A stretch of 64,000 nt of DNA from Lachnoclostridium edouardi (GTDB lineage: Bacteria; Bacillota; Clostridia; Lachnospirales; Lachnospiraceae). A program made the position numbers and the translations under genes. The notes below the pieces were generated by a model, which searched no databases, was not told where the DNA came from, and worked only from the letters and a program-made list of their open reading frames with translations. Below, in pieces: positions 24,556-32,011 of the stretch. The stretch covers positions 2,288,501-2,352,500 of the forward strand of contig NZ_OESQ01000001.1 of assembly GCF_900240245.1 (NCBI RefSeq), in the 5' to 3' direction. The first letter of the stretch is position 1. Each line of letters begins with the position of its first letter.

Positions 24556-24720
24556 CCGCAGCCTTTTATAAAAAAGCTGGTTATAGATTTCCCGAAAAAG
24601 TGGCAGTAGCAAGTGAGGGCAATCCGGCAGCTCTTTATGAAAAAAGCTGGTTGCGATTTCCCGAAAAAGTGGCAGTAGGAAGTGAACGGCAGTCCGGCAG
24701 TTTCTTAGAGCAAGATTCTA
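24556..24720 (+). repeat. two and a half ~70-bp direct repeats upstream of mobC
   Basis: Two copies of a unit containing AAAAAGCTGG (24571, 24641) and CCCGAAAAAGTGGCAGTAG (24591, about 24660) are offset by 69-70 bp, and a third partial copy begins TCCGGCAG. The frame happens to stay open, but no SD or family supports coding. Location directly upstream of mobC suggests the oriT region of IME 2. The rest of 24361-24860 shows nothing else. Confidence 0.5.
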
Positions 24721-24860
24721 CCGCAGTACCAAAATTCGCTTTTCGCTCATTTTGCCCCTGCGGGAATCTTGTTGGGGAGTGCCTTCCCCAAACCCTGCTT
24801 ATGCGGCTTACGCCGCTTATCCCGCCGCAGCCATGCGGCAGCCGAAAGGAGGTTTTTACC

Positions 24861-25259
24861 ATGCGAAAACGATATAACACGCCGCACCGCAGCCGGGTAG
24901 TCAAGACACGCATGACCGAGGAAGAATACGCCGAGTTTGCGGAAAGGCTTTCTGCCTGCAACATGAGCCAAGCCGAGTTTATCCGGCAAGCCATAACCGG
25001 GGCAGCCATACGCCCCATCATAACCGTTTCCCCCGTCAATGATGAGCTGCTTGCCGCTGTCGGGAAACTGACCGCCGAATACGGCAGGATCGGCGGCAAC
25101 TTAAACCAGATAGCCCGGACGCTGAACGAGTGGCACAGCCCCTACCCGCAGCTTGCCGGGGAGGTACGGGCGGCGGTTTCCGACCTTGCTGCCCTAAAGT
25201 TTGAAGTCTTGCAGAAAGTGGGTGACGCTGTTGGCAACATTCAAACATATCAGCTCTAA
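24861..25259 (+). CDS. mobC: MobC-type relaxosome protein
   Basis: A 132-residue protein: an N-terminal ribbon-helix-helix (RVVKTRMTEEEYAEFAERLS, CNMSQAEFIRQAITG) and the MobC C-terminal motif GRIGGNLNQIARTLNEW. It binds oriT and helps the relaxase. ATG 24861 follows GAAAGGAGG at 24844. The longer open frame starting at 24411 is rejected because its upstream part is repeat DNA. The relaxase gene overlaps the 3' end. Confidence 0.85.
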   Translation: MRKRYNTPHRSRVVKTRMTEEEYAEFAERLSACNMSQAEFIRQAITGAAIRPIITVSPVNDELLAAVGKLTAEYGRIGGNLNQIARTLNEWHSPYPQLAGEVRAAVSDLAALKFEVLQKVGDAVGNIQTYQL

Positions 25260-26856
25260 AAATGCGGACTATGGCGCAGCGGAAGCCTATCTCACATTTG
25301 AGCATGACGAGTTTACCATGAAGCCCACCCTTGATGAAAACGGGCGGCTGATACCGAGGGAGGATTACCGCATTTCTTCCCTCAACTGCGGGGGCGAGGA
25401 TTTCGCCGTTGCCTGTATGCGAGCCAATCTCCGCTATGAGAAAAACCAAAAACGGGAAGATGTGAAAAGCCACCACTATATCATCAGCTTTGACCCACGG
25501 GACGGGACAGACAACGGCTTGACCGTAGACCGGGCGCAGGAGCTGGGCGAGCAGTTCTGTAAAGAACATTTCCCCGGACACCAAGCCCTTGTATGCACCC
25601 ACCCGGACGGGCATAACCACAGCGGCAATATCCATGTGCATATCGTCATCAATTCCCTGCGGATTTATGAAGTCCCGCTTCTGCCCTACATGGACAGACC
25701 AGCCGACACACGGGAGGGCTGCAAGCACCGCTGTACCAACGCCGCTATGGAATATTTCAAGAGTGAAGTCATGGAGATGTGCCACTGGGAGGGGCTTTAC
25801 CAAATCGACCTCTTGAACGGCAGCAAGGAACGGATAACGGAACGGGAATACTGGGCGGCAAAGAAAGGGCAGCTTGCCCTTGATAAAGAGAACGCCGCCA
25901 GAGAAGCCGCCGGACAGCCGACCAAGCCCACCAAGTTTGAAACGGACAAGGCAAAGCTGCGCCGGACGATACGGCAGGCACTTTCCCAAGCTACCAGCTT
26001 TGACGAGTTTTCTTCCCTTTTGCTGCGGGAGGGTGTGACCGTCAAGGAAAGCCGGGGGCGGCTTTCCTACCTCACGCCAGACAGGACAAAGCCTATCACA
26101 GCCCGGAAGCTGGGGGACGATTTTGACAAGGCTGCTGTCCTTGCCCTGCTCACGCAGAACGCCCGCAGAGCCGCCGAACAGACCAAAGCCATACCCGAAT
26201 ACCCACACACCCAAAAAGGACGCTTGTGGGAGGAAAAAGCCGCAAAAACCACCCCGGCAGACAACGCCTTGCAGCGCATGGTTGACCGGGAAGCCAAGCG
26301 AGCCGAGGGCAAGGGCGTGGGCTATGACCGCTGGGCGGCAAAGCACAACCTAAAGCAAATGGCAGCTACCGTTACTGCCTACCAGCAGTACGGCTTTTCT
26401 TCCCCGGAGGAACTGGACGAAGCCTGTTCTGCCGCCTATGCCGCCATGCAGGAAAGCCTTACAGAGCTGAAGCAGGTGGAAAAGACGCTGGACGGGAAAA
26501 AGGAGCTGCAACGGCAGGTGCTTGCCTATTCCAAGACCCGCCCTGTCCGGGACGGGCTGAAACAGCAGAAAAACGCCAAAGCAAAAGCAGCCTACCGACA
26601 GAAGCACGAAAGCGACTTTATCATAGCAGACGCAGCCGCCCGCTATTTCAGGGAGAACGGCATTTCCAAGCTGCCGAGCTATAAAGCCCTGCAAGCAGAG
26701 ATTGAAACCCTTATCAAAGAGAAAAACAGCGGCTACAACGATTACCGGGCAAAACGGGAGGAATACCGCCGCTTACAGACGGTCAAGGGCAATATCGACC
26801 AGATTTTACGCCGGAGCGAGCCGCAGCGCAGAAAGGAGCAGAGCCATGAACGGTAA
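25231..26856 (+). CDS. relaxase/mobilization nuclease (MOBP-like)
   Basis: About 541 residues. The VirD2/MobA-type nuclease domain has an N-terminal TFKHISSKNADYGAAEAYL, a HHYIISFDPRD strand, and the metal triad in HPDGHNHSGNIHVHIVINSL. The C-terminal half is basic and helical. TTG 25231 (giving MATFKH..., as in homologues) or GTG 25222 may be the start; no strong SD separates them, and both lie inside mobC. It is a different relaxase type from IME 1's MobA/MobL protein, so the two IMEs have separate transfer systems. Confidence 0.85.
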   Translation: MATFKHISSKNADYGAAEAYLTFEHDEFTMKPTLDENGRLIPREDYRISSLNCGGEDFAVACMRANLRYEKNQKREDVKSHHYIISFDPRDGTDNGLTVDRAQELGEQFCKEHFPGHQALVCTHPDGHNHSGNIHVHIVINSLRIYEVPLLPYMDRPADTREGCKHRCTNAAMEYFKSEVMEMCHWEGLYQIDLLNGSKERITEREYWAAKKGQLALDKENAAREAAGQPTKPTKFETDKAKLRRTIRQALSQATSFDEFSSLLLREGVTVKESRGRLSYLTPDRTKPITARKLGDDFDKAAVLALLTQNARRAAEQTKAIPEYPHTQKGRLWEEKAAKTTPADNALQRMVDREAKRAEGKGVGYDRWAAKHNLKQMAATVTAYQQYGFSSPEELDEACSAAYAAMQESLTELKQVEKTLDGKKELQRQVLAYSKTRPVRDGLKQQKNAKAKAAYRQKHESDFIIADAAARYFRENGISKLPSYKALQAEIETLIKEKNSGYNDYRAKREEYRRLQTVKGNIDQILRRSEPQRRKEQSHER

Positions 26857-27232
26857 TATCCCCCGCATGGACTACCGCCAGTACCGGGCAGCCCGCCGCC
26901 TTGTGCATGAGTGCTGCAACTATGACAGCGGGAATTGTTTGCTGTTGGAGGACGGCGAGCCTTGCGTGTGTGTGCAGAGTATCAGCTATTCGCTGCTCTG
27001 CCGCTGGTTTACTGCCGCTGTCCTGCCCCTTGATGAAGTACTGGAAGCCGCCCTCATGCGCCGGGGAAGCCGGAAACGCTGCGCTGTCTGCGGGGCGTTC
27101 TTTGTCCCCAAATCCAACCGGGGGAAATACTGCCCGGACTGCGCCGGACGCATGAAGCGGATAAACGCCGCCAAACGGAAGCGGAAACAAAGGGAGAAAT
27201 GTCACGCTTTAGGGCATTTCAAACCCGCATAA
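26846..27232 (+). CDS. cysteine-rich VLP protein
   Basis: A 128-residue protein: MDYRQYRAARRLVHECCNYDSGNC-type N terminus, LLCRWFTAAVLPLDEVLEA, and a C-terminal zinc-ribbon CAVCGAFFVPKSNRGKYCPDC. This is the Cys-rich VLP family found beside relaxases in clostridial elements. It probably binds zinc and DNA. ATG 26846 follows AAAGGAG and overlaps the relaxase by 11 nt. Confidence 0.85.
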   Translation: MNGNIPRMDYRQYRAARRLVHECCNYDSGNCLLLEDGEPCVCVQSISYSLLCRWFTAAVLPLDEVLEAALMRRGSRKRCAVCGAFFVPKSNRGKYCPDCAGRMKRINAAKRKRKQREKCHALGHFKPA

Positions 27233-27341
27233 ATCAAGGCTTTTTGGAAGGGTGTCAAAGGGTGCGTGATACATTTATCCTTTTCCCCCGAAAACGCCCC
27301 CTAAAAGCGTAACAGAACCCATAGACAGACACCACAAGGAG

Positions 27342-28103
27342 GTGAACCCTATCGCTGATTATATGACCGCAGAAACGGAGCTGCCCGCTTACCTGCCTTA
27401 CCCCCGTTTCCTGCTGAAAATGGACATATCCCACACAGCCAAGCTGCTGTATGCGCTGCTGTTAGACCGTTCCACCCTTTCCCAGAAGAACGGCTGGCAG
27501 GACAGCGAGGGGCGGACATACATTGTCTACCCCATAGCAGAGATAGCGGAAATGCTGGATAAAGGCTGTACCACCATAAAGGGCGCACTGAACGAACTGG
27601 ACGCTGCCGGGCTGCTGGAACGCAGACGGACAGGCTTTTCTGCCGCCAACCGTCTGTATGTAAAAGTGCCGGATATTCCAGTGGTACAGTTTTCCGACCA
27701 ACTGACGGACGGAAAACCGCCCCTCATAAGGGCAGGAAACCGACCAACTGACAGCCGGAAAACTGACCTTATGACGGTCGGAAAACCGTCCCCTAACCAA
27801 ACTAATATAAACAACCTAATAGAGAGCCAAACAAAAAGAGCGAGTGAGGGGCAGCCCCCCGCCGCTTATGGCAGATATAAAAATGTATTCCTTTCTGACG
27901 CAGAACTTTTGGAGCTGGAACAGGATTTCCCCGGCAAGTGGGAGTATTACCTTGACCGGCTTTCCTGTCATATCGCTTCCACCGGGAAGCAGTACCACAG
28001 CCATGCAGCCACCATTTACAAGTGGGCGCAGGAGGACGCTGCCAAAGAGAAGCCAAAGAAAGGAATACCGGACTATTCGTTCAAGGAGGGAGAAAGCCTA
28101 TGA
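27342..28103 (+). CDS. repA: RepA-family replication initiator
   Basis: A 253-residue protein. The N-terminal RepA_N winged-helix domain has LPAYLPYPRFLLKMDISHTA, IAEIAEMLDKGCTTIKGALN and GLLERRRTGFSAANRLYV; the C terminus has a DnaD-like AAYGRYKNVFLSDAELLELE and YHSHAATIYKWA. The start is unclear: GTG 27342 overlaps the SD AAGGAGG, ATG 27363 is far from it, and ATC 27351 would have ideal spacing. Downstream, repA and the DnaC-like gene overlap as ATGA. It likely starts replication of excised IME 2. Confidence 0.85.
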   Translation: MNPIADYMTAETELPAYLPYPRFLLKMDISHTAKLLYALLLDRSTLSQKNGWQDSEGRTYIVYPIAEIAEMLDKGCTTIKGALNELDAAGLLERRRTGFSAANRLYVKVPDIPVVQFSDQLTDGKPPLIRAGNRPTDSRKTDLMTVGKPSPNQTNINNLIESQTKRASEGQPPAAYGRYKNVFLSDAELLELEQDFPGKWEYYLDRLSCHIASTGKQYHSHAATIYKWAQEDAAKEKPKKGIPDYSFKEGESL

Positions 28104-28954
28104 CCGATACAATCCACAACACCATACTGCCTATGACCGACACCACAGCCGAGCCGGAGGATTACACCGGGGAGGACGGGCTGTTATACTGCGGCAAATG
28201 CCACAAACCCAAAGAAGCCTATTTCCCGGAGGGCAAGACCTTTTTCGGGCGTGATCGCCACCCGTCAGAGTGCGACTGCCAGCGGGCAGCCCGTAAGGAA
28301 CGGGAAGCCGCCGAGAAGCAGCGCAGCCACCTTGAAACGGTGGAACGACTGAAACGGCAGGGATTTACAGACAAGACCATGCAGGACTGGACATTTGCCA
28401 ACGATAACGGAAGCTGTCCGCAGATGAAGAACGCCGCCGGATATGTGGCACGCTGGGAACAGATAAAGGACGGGAACTACGGGCTGCTCTTGTGGGGAAA
28501 GGTAGGCACTGGAAAAAGCTATTTTGCCGGGTGTATCGCAAACGCCCTCATGGAACAGGAAGTCCCGGTATGCATGACAAACTTTGCAACGATACTCAAC
28601 GACCTTGCCGCCAGCTTTGCGGGCAGGAATGAATATATTTCCCGCCTTTGCAGCTTCCCCCTGCTCATAATTGACGATTTTGGAATGGAACGTGGCACAG
28701 AATACGGTTTGGAACAGGTCTACAATGTGATTGACAGCCGATACCGGAGCAGGAAGCCGCTGATTGTGACGACCAACCTCACGCTGGAGGAATTGCAGCA
28801 CCCGGAGGACACCGCCCACGCCCGGATTTATGACCGGCTGCTTGAAATGTGTTCCCCTCTCTGCTTTACCGGGGAGAATTTGAGGAAAGCCGCCGCACAG
28901 GGGAAAATGGAACGATTGAAACGGCTGCTTGCCGGAAAGGAGATTTGCCTATGA
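28100..28954 (+). CDS. DnaC-like helicase loader ATPase
   Basis: A 284-residue AAA+ protein: an N-terminal zinc motif (YCGKCHKPKEAYF ... CDCQRAARKE), Walker A LLLWGKVGTGKSYFAG, Walker B LLIIDDFGMER and sensor IVTTNLTLEEL. It is like DnaC/DnaI loaders of phages and mobile elements and would bring the host helicase to the RepA-opened origin. Start ATG 28100 overlaps the repA stop, and its own stop overlaps the xis start in the same way, so three genes are coupled. Confidence 0.9.
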   Translation: MTDTIHNTILPMTDTTAEPEDYTGEDGLLYCGKCHKPKEAYFPEGKTFFGRDRHPSECDCQRAARKEREAAEKQRSHLETVERLKRQGFTDKTMQDWTFANDNGSCPQMKNAAGYVARWEQIKDGNYGLLLWGKVGTGKSYFAGCIANALMEQEVPVCMTNFATILNDLAASFAGRNEYISRLCSFPLLIIDDFGMERGTEYGLEQVYNVIDSRYRSRKPLIVTTNLTLEELQHPEDTAHARIYDRLLEMCSPLCFTGENLRKAAAQGKMERLKRLLAGKEICL

Positions 28955-29145
28955 AAGAAGTCCCGATTTGGGAAAAGAGTAATTTGGGTTTGGAAGAAGC
29001 GGCGGCTTATTCCGGAATCGGTATCAATAAATTACGGGAGCTTACCAGTGATAAAAACTGCCATTTTGTTTTATGGGTAGGAAATAAACGACTGATTAAA
29101 CGACGCCTGTTCGACCAGTACATAGAACAGGAATATTCTATTTGA
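28951..29145 (+). CDS. xis: excisionase of IME 2
   Basis: A 64-residue Xis of the Tn916 type: NLGLEEAAAYSGIGINKLRE for the HTH and RLIKRRLFDQYIEQ at the end. ATG 28951 overlaps the previous stop (ATGA) and has AAAGGAG upstream. It pairs with the integrase at 29232. Confidence 0.85.
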   Translation: MKEVPIWEKSNLGLEEAAAYSGIGINKLRELTSDKNCHFVLWVGNKRLIKRRLFDQYIEQEYSI

Positions 29146-29231
29146 AATTTAGTGATGTGAAAATAGGGCTTGATATGATACAATGAAAGTGTCATATCAA
29201 GGCTCTTTCCATTACGGAAAGGAGTTTGACA

Positions 29232-30431
29232 ATGTCCGAAAAACGCAAAGACAATAAAGGACGAATCCTGCGGACAGGAGAGAGCCAGAGAAAAGACCTG
29301 ATTTATCAATATCGCTACACAGACATTCGTGGAAAGCGGCAGACAGTTTATTCTTCTGATTTGAAAGAACTGCGGGAAAAAGAGAAAGAAATCCAGAAGC
29401 AGCTTGATGAAGGGATTGACTATGCCGCTGGAAAGGCAACCGTGATTGCCCTTGTGGAACGCTATATCAGCTTGAAACAGGGCGTGCGCTACAATACCAA
29501 AGTCGGTTACAATTTTGTTCTGAACCTGATTAAGAAAGAAGATTTTGGCTACCGGCAGATAAGGGATATTAGGGTATCAGACGCACAAAAATGGATTATG
29601 AAACTGCATGAGGACGGTAAAGGCTACAGTACCATTACCAGTGTCCGGGGCGTTGTCAAACCGGCGTTCCAAATGGCTTACAACGAGGACATTATTCGCA
29701 GAAATCCCTTTGACTTCAAACTGGTAGATGTTGTTCCAAACGATTCACAGAAGCGTATTGCCATGACCGAAGAACAGCAGACCCTTTGGATGGAATTTAT
29801 CCGAGAGGATAAGACCTATACCAAATATTATGATGAATTTGTTGTGCTGCTGGGAACTGGTATGCGTGTCAGTGAATTTTGTGGATTGACAAAAGGCGAT
29901 TTGGATTTTGGAAATCGGAGAATCCGGGTAGACCACCAGCTTGTCAGAGAACGGGGCGGCAAATATTATGTGGAGAAAACTAAGACAGAATGCGGCTGCC
30001 GTTTTATTCCCATGACGGAGGAAGTTTACCAAAGTCTGAAAAATATCCTTGACCACCGCAAGCAGCTTAAAACGGAAATGATTGTGGACGGTTACAGCGG
30101 TTTTATTCTGTTGGATAAGGACGATAAGCCTAAAGTTGCCCTGCATATTGAAAATGAAATGCGCTGGGCGATGAAAAAGTACAAGAAGTTGTACCCGGAC
30201 AAGCCGCTGCCGCATATCACGCCCCATGTGTTTCGCCATACTTTCTGTACGAATATGGCAAGTGCCGGTATGGATATTAAAAACTTGCAGTATATCATGG
30301 GGCACTCTGATGTAGGCGTAACGCTGAATGTTTACACCCATGCAAGCTATGACCGGGCGGCAGAACAGATGTCAAAGATTATTGATTTTAAGGGGATTGA
30401 CGCACAGGGAAAGCGAAGAAAATCAGGCTGA
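29232..30431 (+). CDS. int: tyrosine integrase of IME 2
   Basis: A 399-residue Tn916-type integrase: N-terminal arm-binding domain (RKDNKGRILRTGESQRKD), core-binding SAM domain (about 70-160) and catalytic domain with R212 (TGMRVSEFCGL), H332 and R335 (HVFRHTF), H358 (IMGHSDV) and Y368 (NVYTHAS). All catalytic residues are present. It probably recombines the core inside the phosphatase gene and binds the 12-bp repeats just downstream. ATG 29232 follows AAAGGAG; an in-frame TTG at 29226 is less likely. Confidence 0.95.
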   Translation: MSEKRKDNKGRILRTGESQRKDLIYQYRYTDIRGKRQTVYSSDLKELREKEKEIQKQLDEGIDYAAGKATVIALVERYISLKQGVRYNTKVGYNFVLNLIKKEDFGYRQIRDIRVSDAQKWIMKLHEDGKGYSTITSVRGVVKPAFQMAYNEDIIRRNPFDFKLVDVVPNDSQKRIAMTEEQQTLWMEFIREDKTYTKYYDEFVVLLGTGMRVSEFCGLTKGDLDFGNRRIRVDHQLVRERGGKYYVEKTKTECGCRFIPMTEEVYQSLKNILDHRKQLKTEMIVDGYSGFILLDKDDKPKVALHIENEMRWAMKKYKKLYPDKPLPHITPHVFRHTFCTNMASAGMDIKNLQYIMGHSDVGVTLNVYTHASYDRAAEQMSKIIDFKGIDAQGKRRKSG

Positions 30432-30443
30432 AAATACACCAAA

Positions 30444-30491
30444 TTACTACACCACTTACTACACCACTTACTACACCACTTACTACACCAT
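30444..30491 (+). repeat. four tandem 12-bp arm repeats at IME 2 right end
   Basis: TTACTACACCAC at 30444, 30456, 30468 and, ending in T, 30480. The four copies are head to tail with no spacer. The same unit occurs twice at the left end (20726-20749). Likely binding sites for the integrase N-terminal domain, like the DR2 repeats of Tn916 (inference). Confidence 0.65.
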
Positions 30492-30617
30492 TTGCCCGTG
30501 AATTTATGTAGATTTACATAGAATTGCGTAGGTTTTGGGCAAAACATGAAAATTGAAAAAAGTGCCTAAGAGCCAGTAATATCAAGGTTTGAAGGCTTAT
30601 GAAGGGATATAAGAGAT

Positions 30618-31088
30618 ATGATTAAAATACTATTTATCTGCCACGGCAACATCTGCCGTTCTCCCATGGCAGAGTTTGTTTTCCGCCACATGGTTAAAGA
30701 GCGGGGGATGGGGGACAAGTTTCACATTGCCTCCTGCGCCACCAGCACAGAAGAAATCGGAAATCCGGTGCACCGGGGAACACGGGAGAAGCTGAGGCAG
30801 TATGGGATTTCCACAGAAGGAAAATATGCGGTGCAGCTGAGAAAAAAAGATTATGATGATTACGATTATCTTTTAGGAATGGATACGTGGAATATTAGAA
30901 ATATTCTAAGAATTGTAAAATCAGATCCGGAGAACAAGGTGCACCGGCTGCTGGATTTTTCCAAAGAGCCCAGGGATATTGCAGATCCATGGTATACAGG
31001 AAACTTTGACGTTACTTACAATGATATTGTGGAAGGCTGCCAGGCCTTTCTTGACTATTTAAAGGAGCACAGAAGGGAGCAGTTTTGA
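30618..31088 (+). CDS. low-molecular-weight protein-tyrosine phosphatase
   Basis: A 156-residue LMW-PTP: P-loop C8-H-G-N-I-C-R14-S (CX5R) at the N terminus and the general-acid loop ADPWYTGNF near residues 114-122. It removes phosphate from tyrosine or arginine residues in the cytosol. Its first ten codons are encoded by the right end of IME 2, which restores MIKILFICHGN almost unchanged. The native start and its good SD were left at 4713; the new start has only a weak SD (GGGATATAAGAG). It is followed with a 4-nt overlap by a merR-type gene. Confidence 0.9.
   Translation: MIKILFICHGNICRSPMAEFVFRHMVKERGMGDKFHIASCATSTEEIGNPVHRGTREKLRQYGISTEGKYAVQLRKKDYDDYDYLLGMDTWNIRNILRIVKSDPENKVHRLLDFSKEPRDIADPWYTGNFDVTYNDIVEGCQAFLDYLKEHRREQF
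30636..30648. other. attR, the junction of IME 2 and the chromosome
   Basis: The third copy of ATCTGCCACGGCA, here inside the intact phosphatase gene. DNA to its left (including the start codon at 30618) is supplied by IME 2; DNA to its right is the original gene. Confidence 0.8.
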
Positions 31089-31906
31089 AAGAACTGTTTA
31101 CAATAGGAGAAATAGGACGTTTATTTCAAATGAACATACGGACTCTGCGTTATTATGACCAGATCGGCCTTTTAAGGCCGGAAAAGGTGGATTTAAAGAC
31201 TGGATACCGCTTCTATTCTACAAAGCAATTTGAGCGCTTAAATACCATCAAATATTTAAGAGATTTAGATGTCCCCATTGAAAAGATTATCAGGTTTTTT
31301 GAAAATAAAGACGCGGAGAATTTAATGGAGCTTTTAGAGGAGCAGAGGGAAGATATTCAGCTGATGAAATCCCGCCTAGACAGGATTGAAAGGAAGCTGG
31401 AAAGGCGCATTACCCAGCTTTCTGACGCTTTGTCTTCAAAGCTTTATGTAATTTGGGAAGTAAATATTCCCAAGAGAAAAATCGCTTTTTTAAGGCGGGA
31501 AATTCCCTTGGAAGAGGATTTAGAATATCCTATTCGGGAACTGGAGCAGATCCGCCATCTGGAGCCTATGATGTTTCTGGGAAAAGTGGGAGTATCTGTG
31601 GCAAAAGAAAATGTGGTCCGGCAGAAGCTTGGCCATTTTTCAGGGATTTTTGTATTTTTGGAGCAGGAGGACAACTACAAAGGGGCAGAAGAATATCTTC
31701 AGGAGTCGCTGTATGTAACTGTTCGCTATTCCGGCACCCACCGGGAGGCAGGAGAGTCCTACAGAAAGCTGCTTCAATATATGGAAGAAAAACAATATGA
31801 ATGCACGGGAGATTCTATAGAAATTACATTAATAGACTCTGGCTTTACAAATGATCTGGAAAAATATATAACAGAAATTCAAATTCCTGTGAAGAAAAAA
31901 ACTTGA
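31085..31906 (+). CDS. MerR-family regulator with effector-binding domain
   Basis: A 273-residue protein with an N-terminal MerR winged helix (FTIGEIGRLFQMNIRTLRYY, DQIGLLRPEKVD, TGYRFYS), a coiled coil (about 80-130) and a GyrI-like effector-binding domain, as in BmrR/BltR multidrug regulators. Start TTG 31085 overlaps the phosphatase stop; GGGAG upstream serves as SD. Just at its stop codon lies a MerR-type operator and promoter facing the MATE gene, the probable target. Confidence 0.85.
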   Translation: MKELFTIGEIGRLFQMNIRTLRYYDQIGLLRPEKVDLKTGYRFYSTKQFERLNTIKYLRDLDVPIEKIIRFFENKDAENLMELLEEQREDIQLMKSRLDRIERKLERRITQLSDALSSKLYVIWEVNIPKRKIAFLRREIPLEEDLEYPIRELEQIRHLEPMMFLGKVGVSVAKENVVRQKLGHFSGIFVFLEQEDNYKGAEEYLQESLYVTVRYSGTHREAGESYRKLLQYMEEKQYECTGDSIEITLIDSGFTNDLEKYITEIQIPVKKKT

Positions 31907-31933
31907 CCCTCTAGTTACTAGAGGGTTTATTCT
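31903..31933 (+). promoter_or_regulatory. MerR-type promoter/operator for the MATE gene
   Basis: TTGACC (31903-31908) and TATTCT (31928-31933) are separated by 19 bp, the over-long spacer typical of MerR-regulated promoters. CCCTCTAG-TTA-CTAGAGGG (31907-31925) is a perfect dyad in the spacer. The TGA of the -35 box is the stop codon of the merR-type gene. The dyad could also act as a hairpin. Confidence 0.7.
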
Positions 31934-32011
31934 TTCATAAGAGATTATGTTCTATGAAATAAAATGTGTTTTATGTGAATGTTTCCAGAATAATGATAAA
32001 GGAGAATTTTT

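Larger units (their letters stand above)
20652..30648 (+). mobile_element. IME 2: mobilizable element with an ArsR/ArsP-type operon
   Basis: About 10 kb between the att cores at 20652 and 30636. Order: arm repeats, arsR, permease, Cys-rich protein, thioredoxin-like, sigma, HTH, lipoprotein, mobC, relaxase, Cys-rich VLP, repA, DnaC-like, xis, int, arm repeats. There are no conjugation channel genes, so it is mobilizable. The backbone (24.8-29 kb) is GC-rich and the metalloid operon AT-rich. All its recombination genes look intact, so IME 2 is probably still mobile. Confidence 0.8.

Noticed and set aside
24411..24860. N-terminal extension of MobC
   Set aside because: The frame is open but made of 70-bp repeats; MobC homologues begin at the ATG 24861, which has a strong SD.
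30444..30491. CRISPR array
   Set aside because: The units are 12 bp and abut without spacers; no cas genes. They fit integrase arm sites.
4713..30648. Self-transmissible ICE
   Set aside because: No type IV coupling protein, VirB4-like ATPase or other channel genes in either element; both need a helper.
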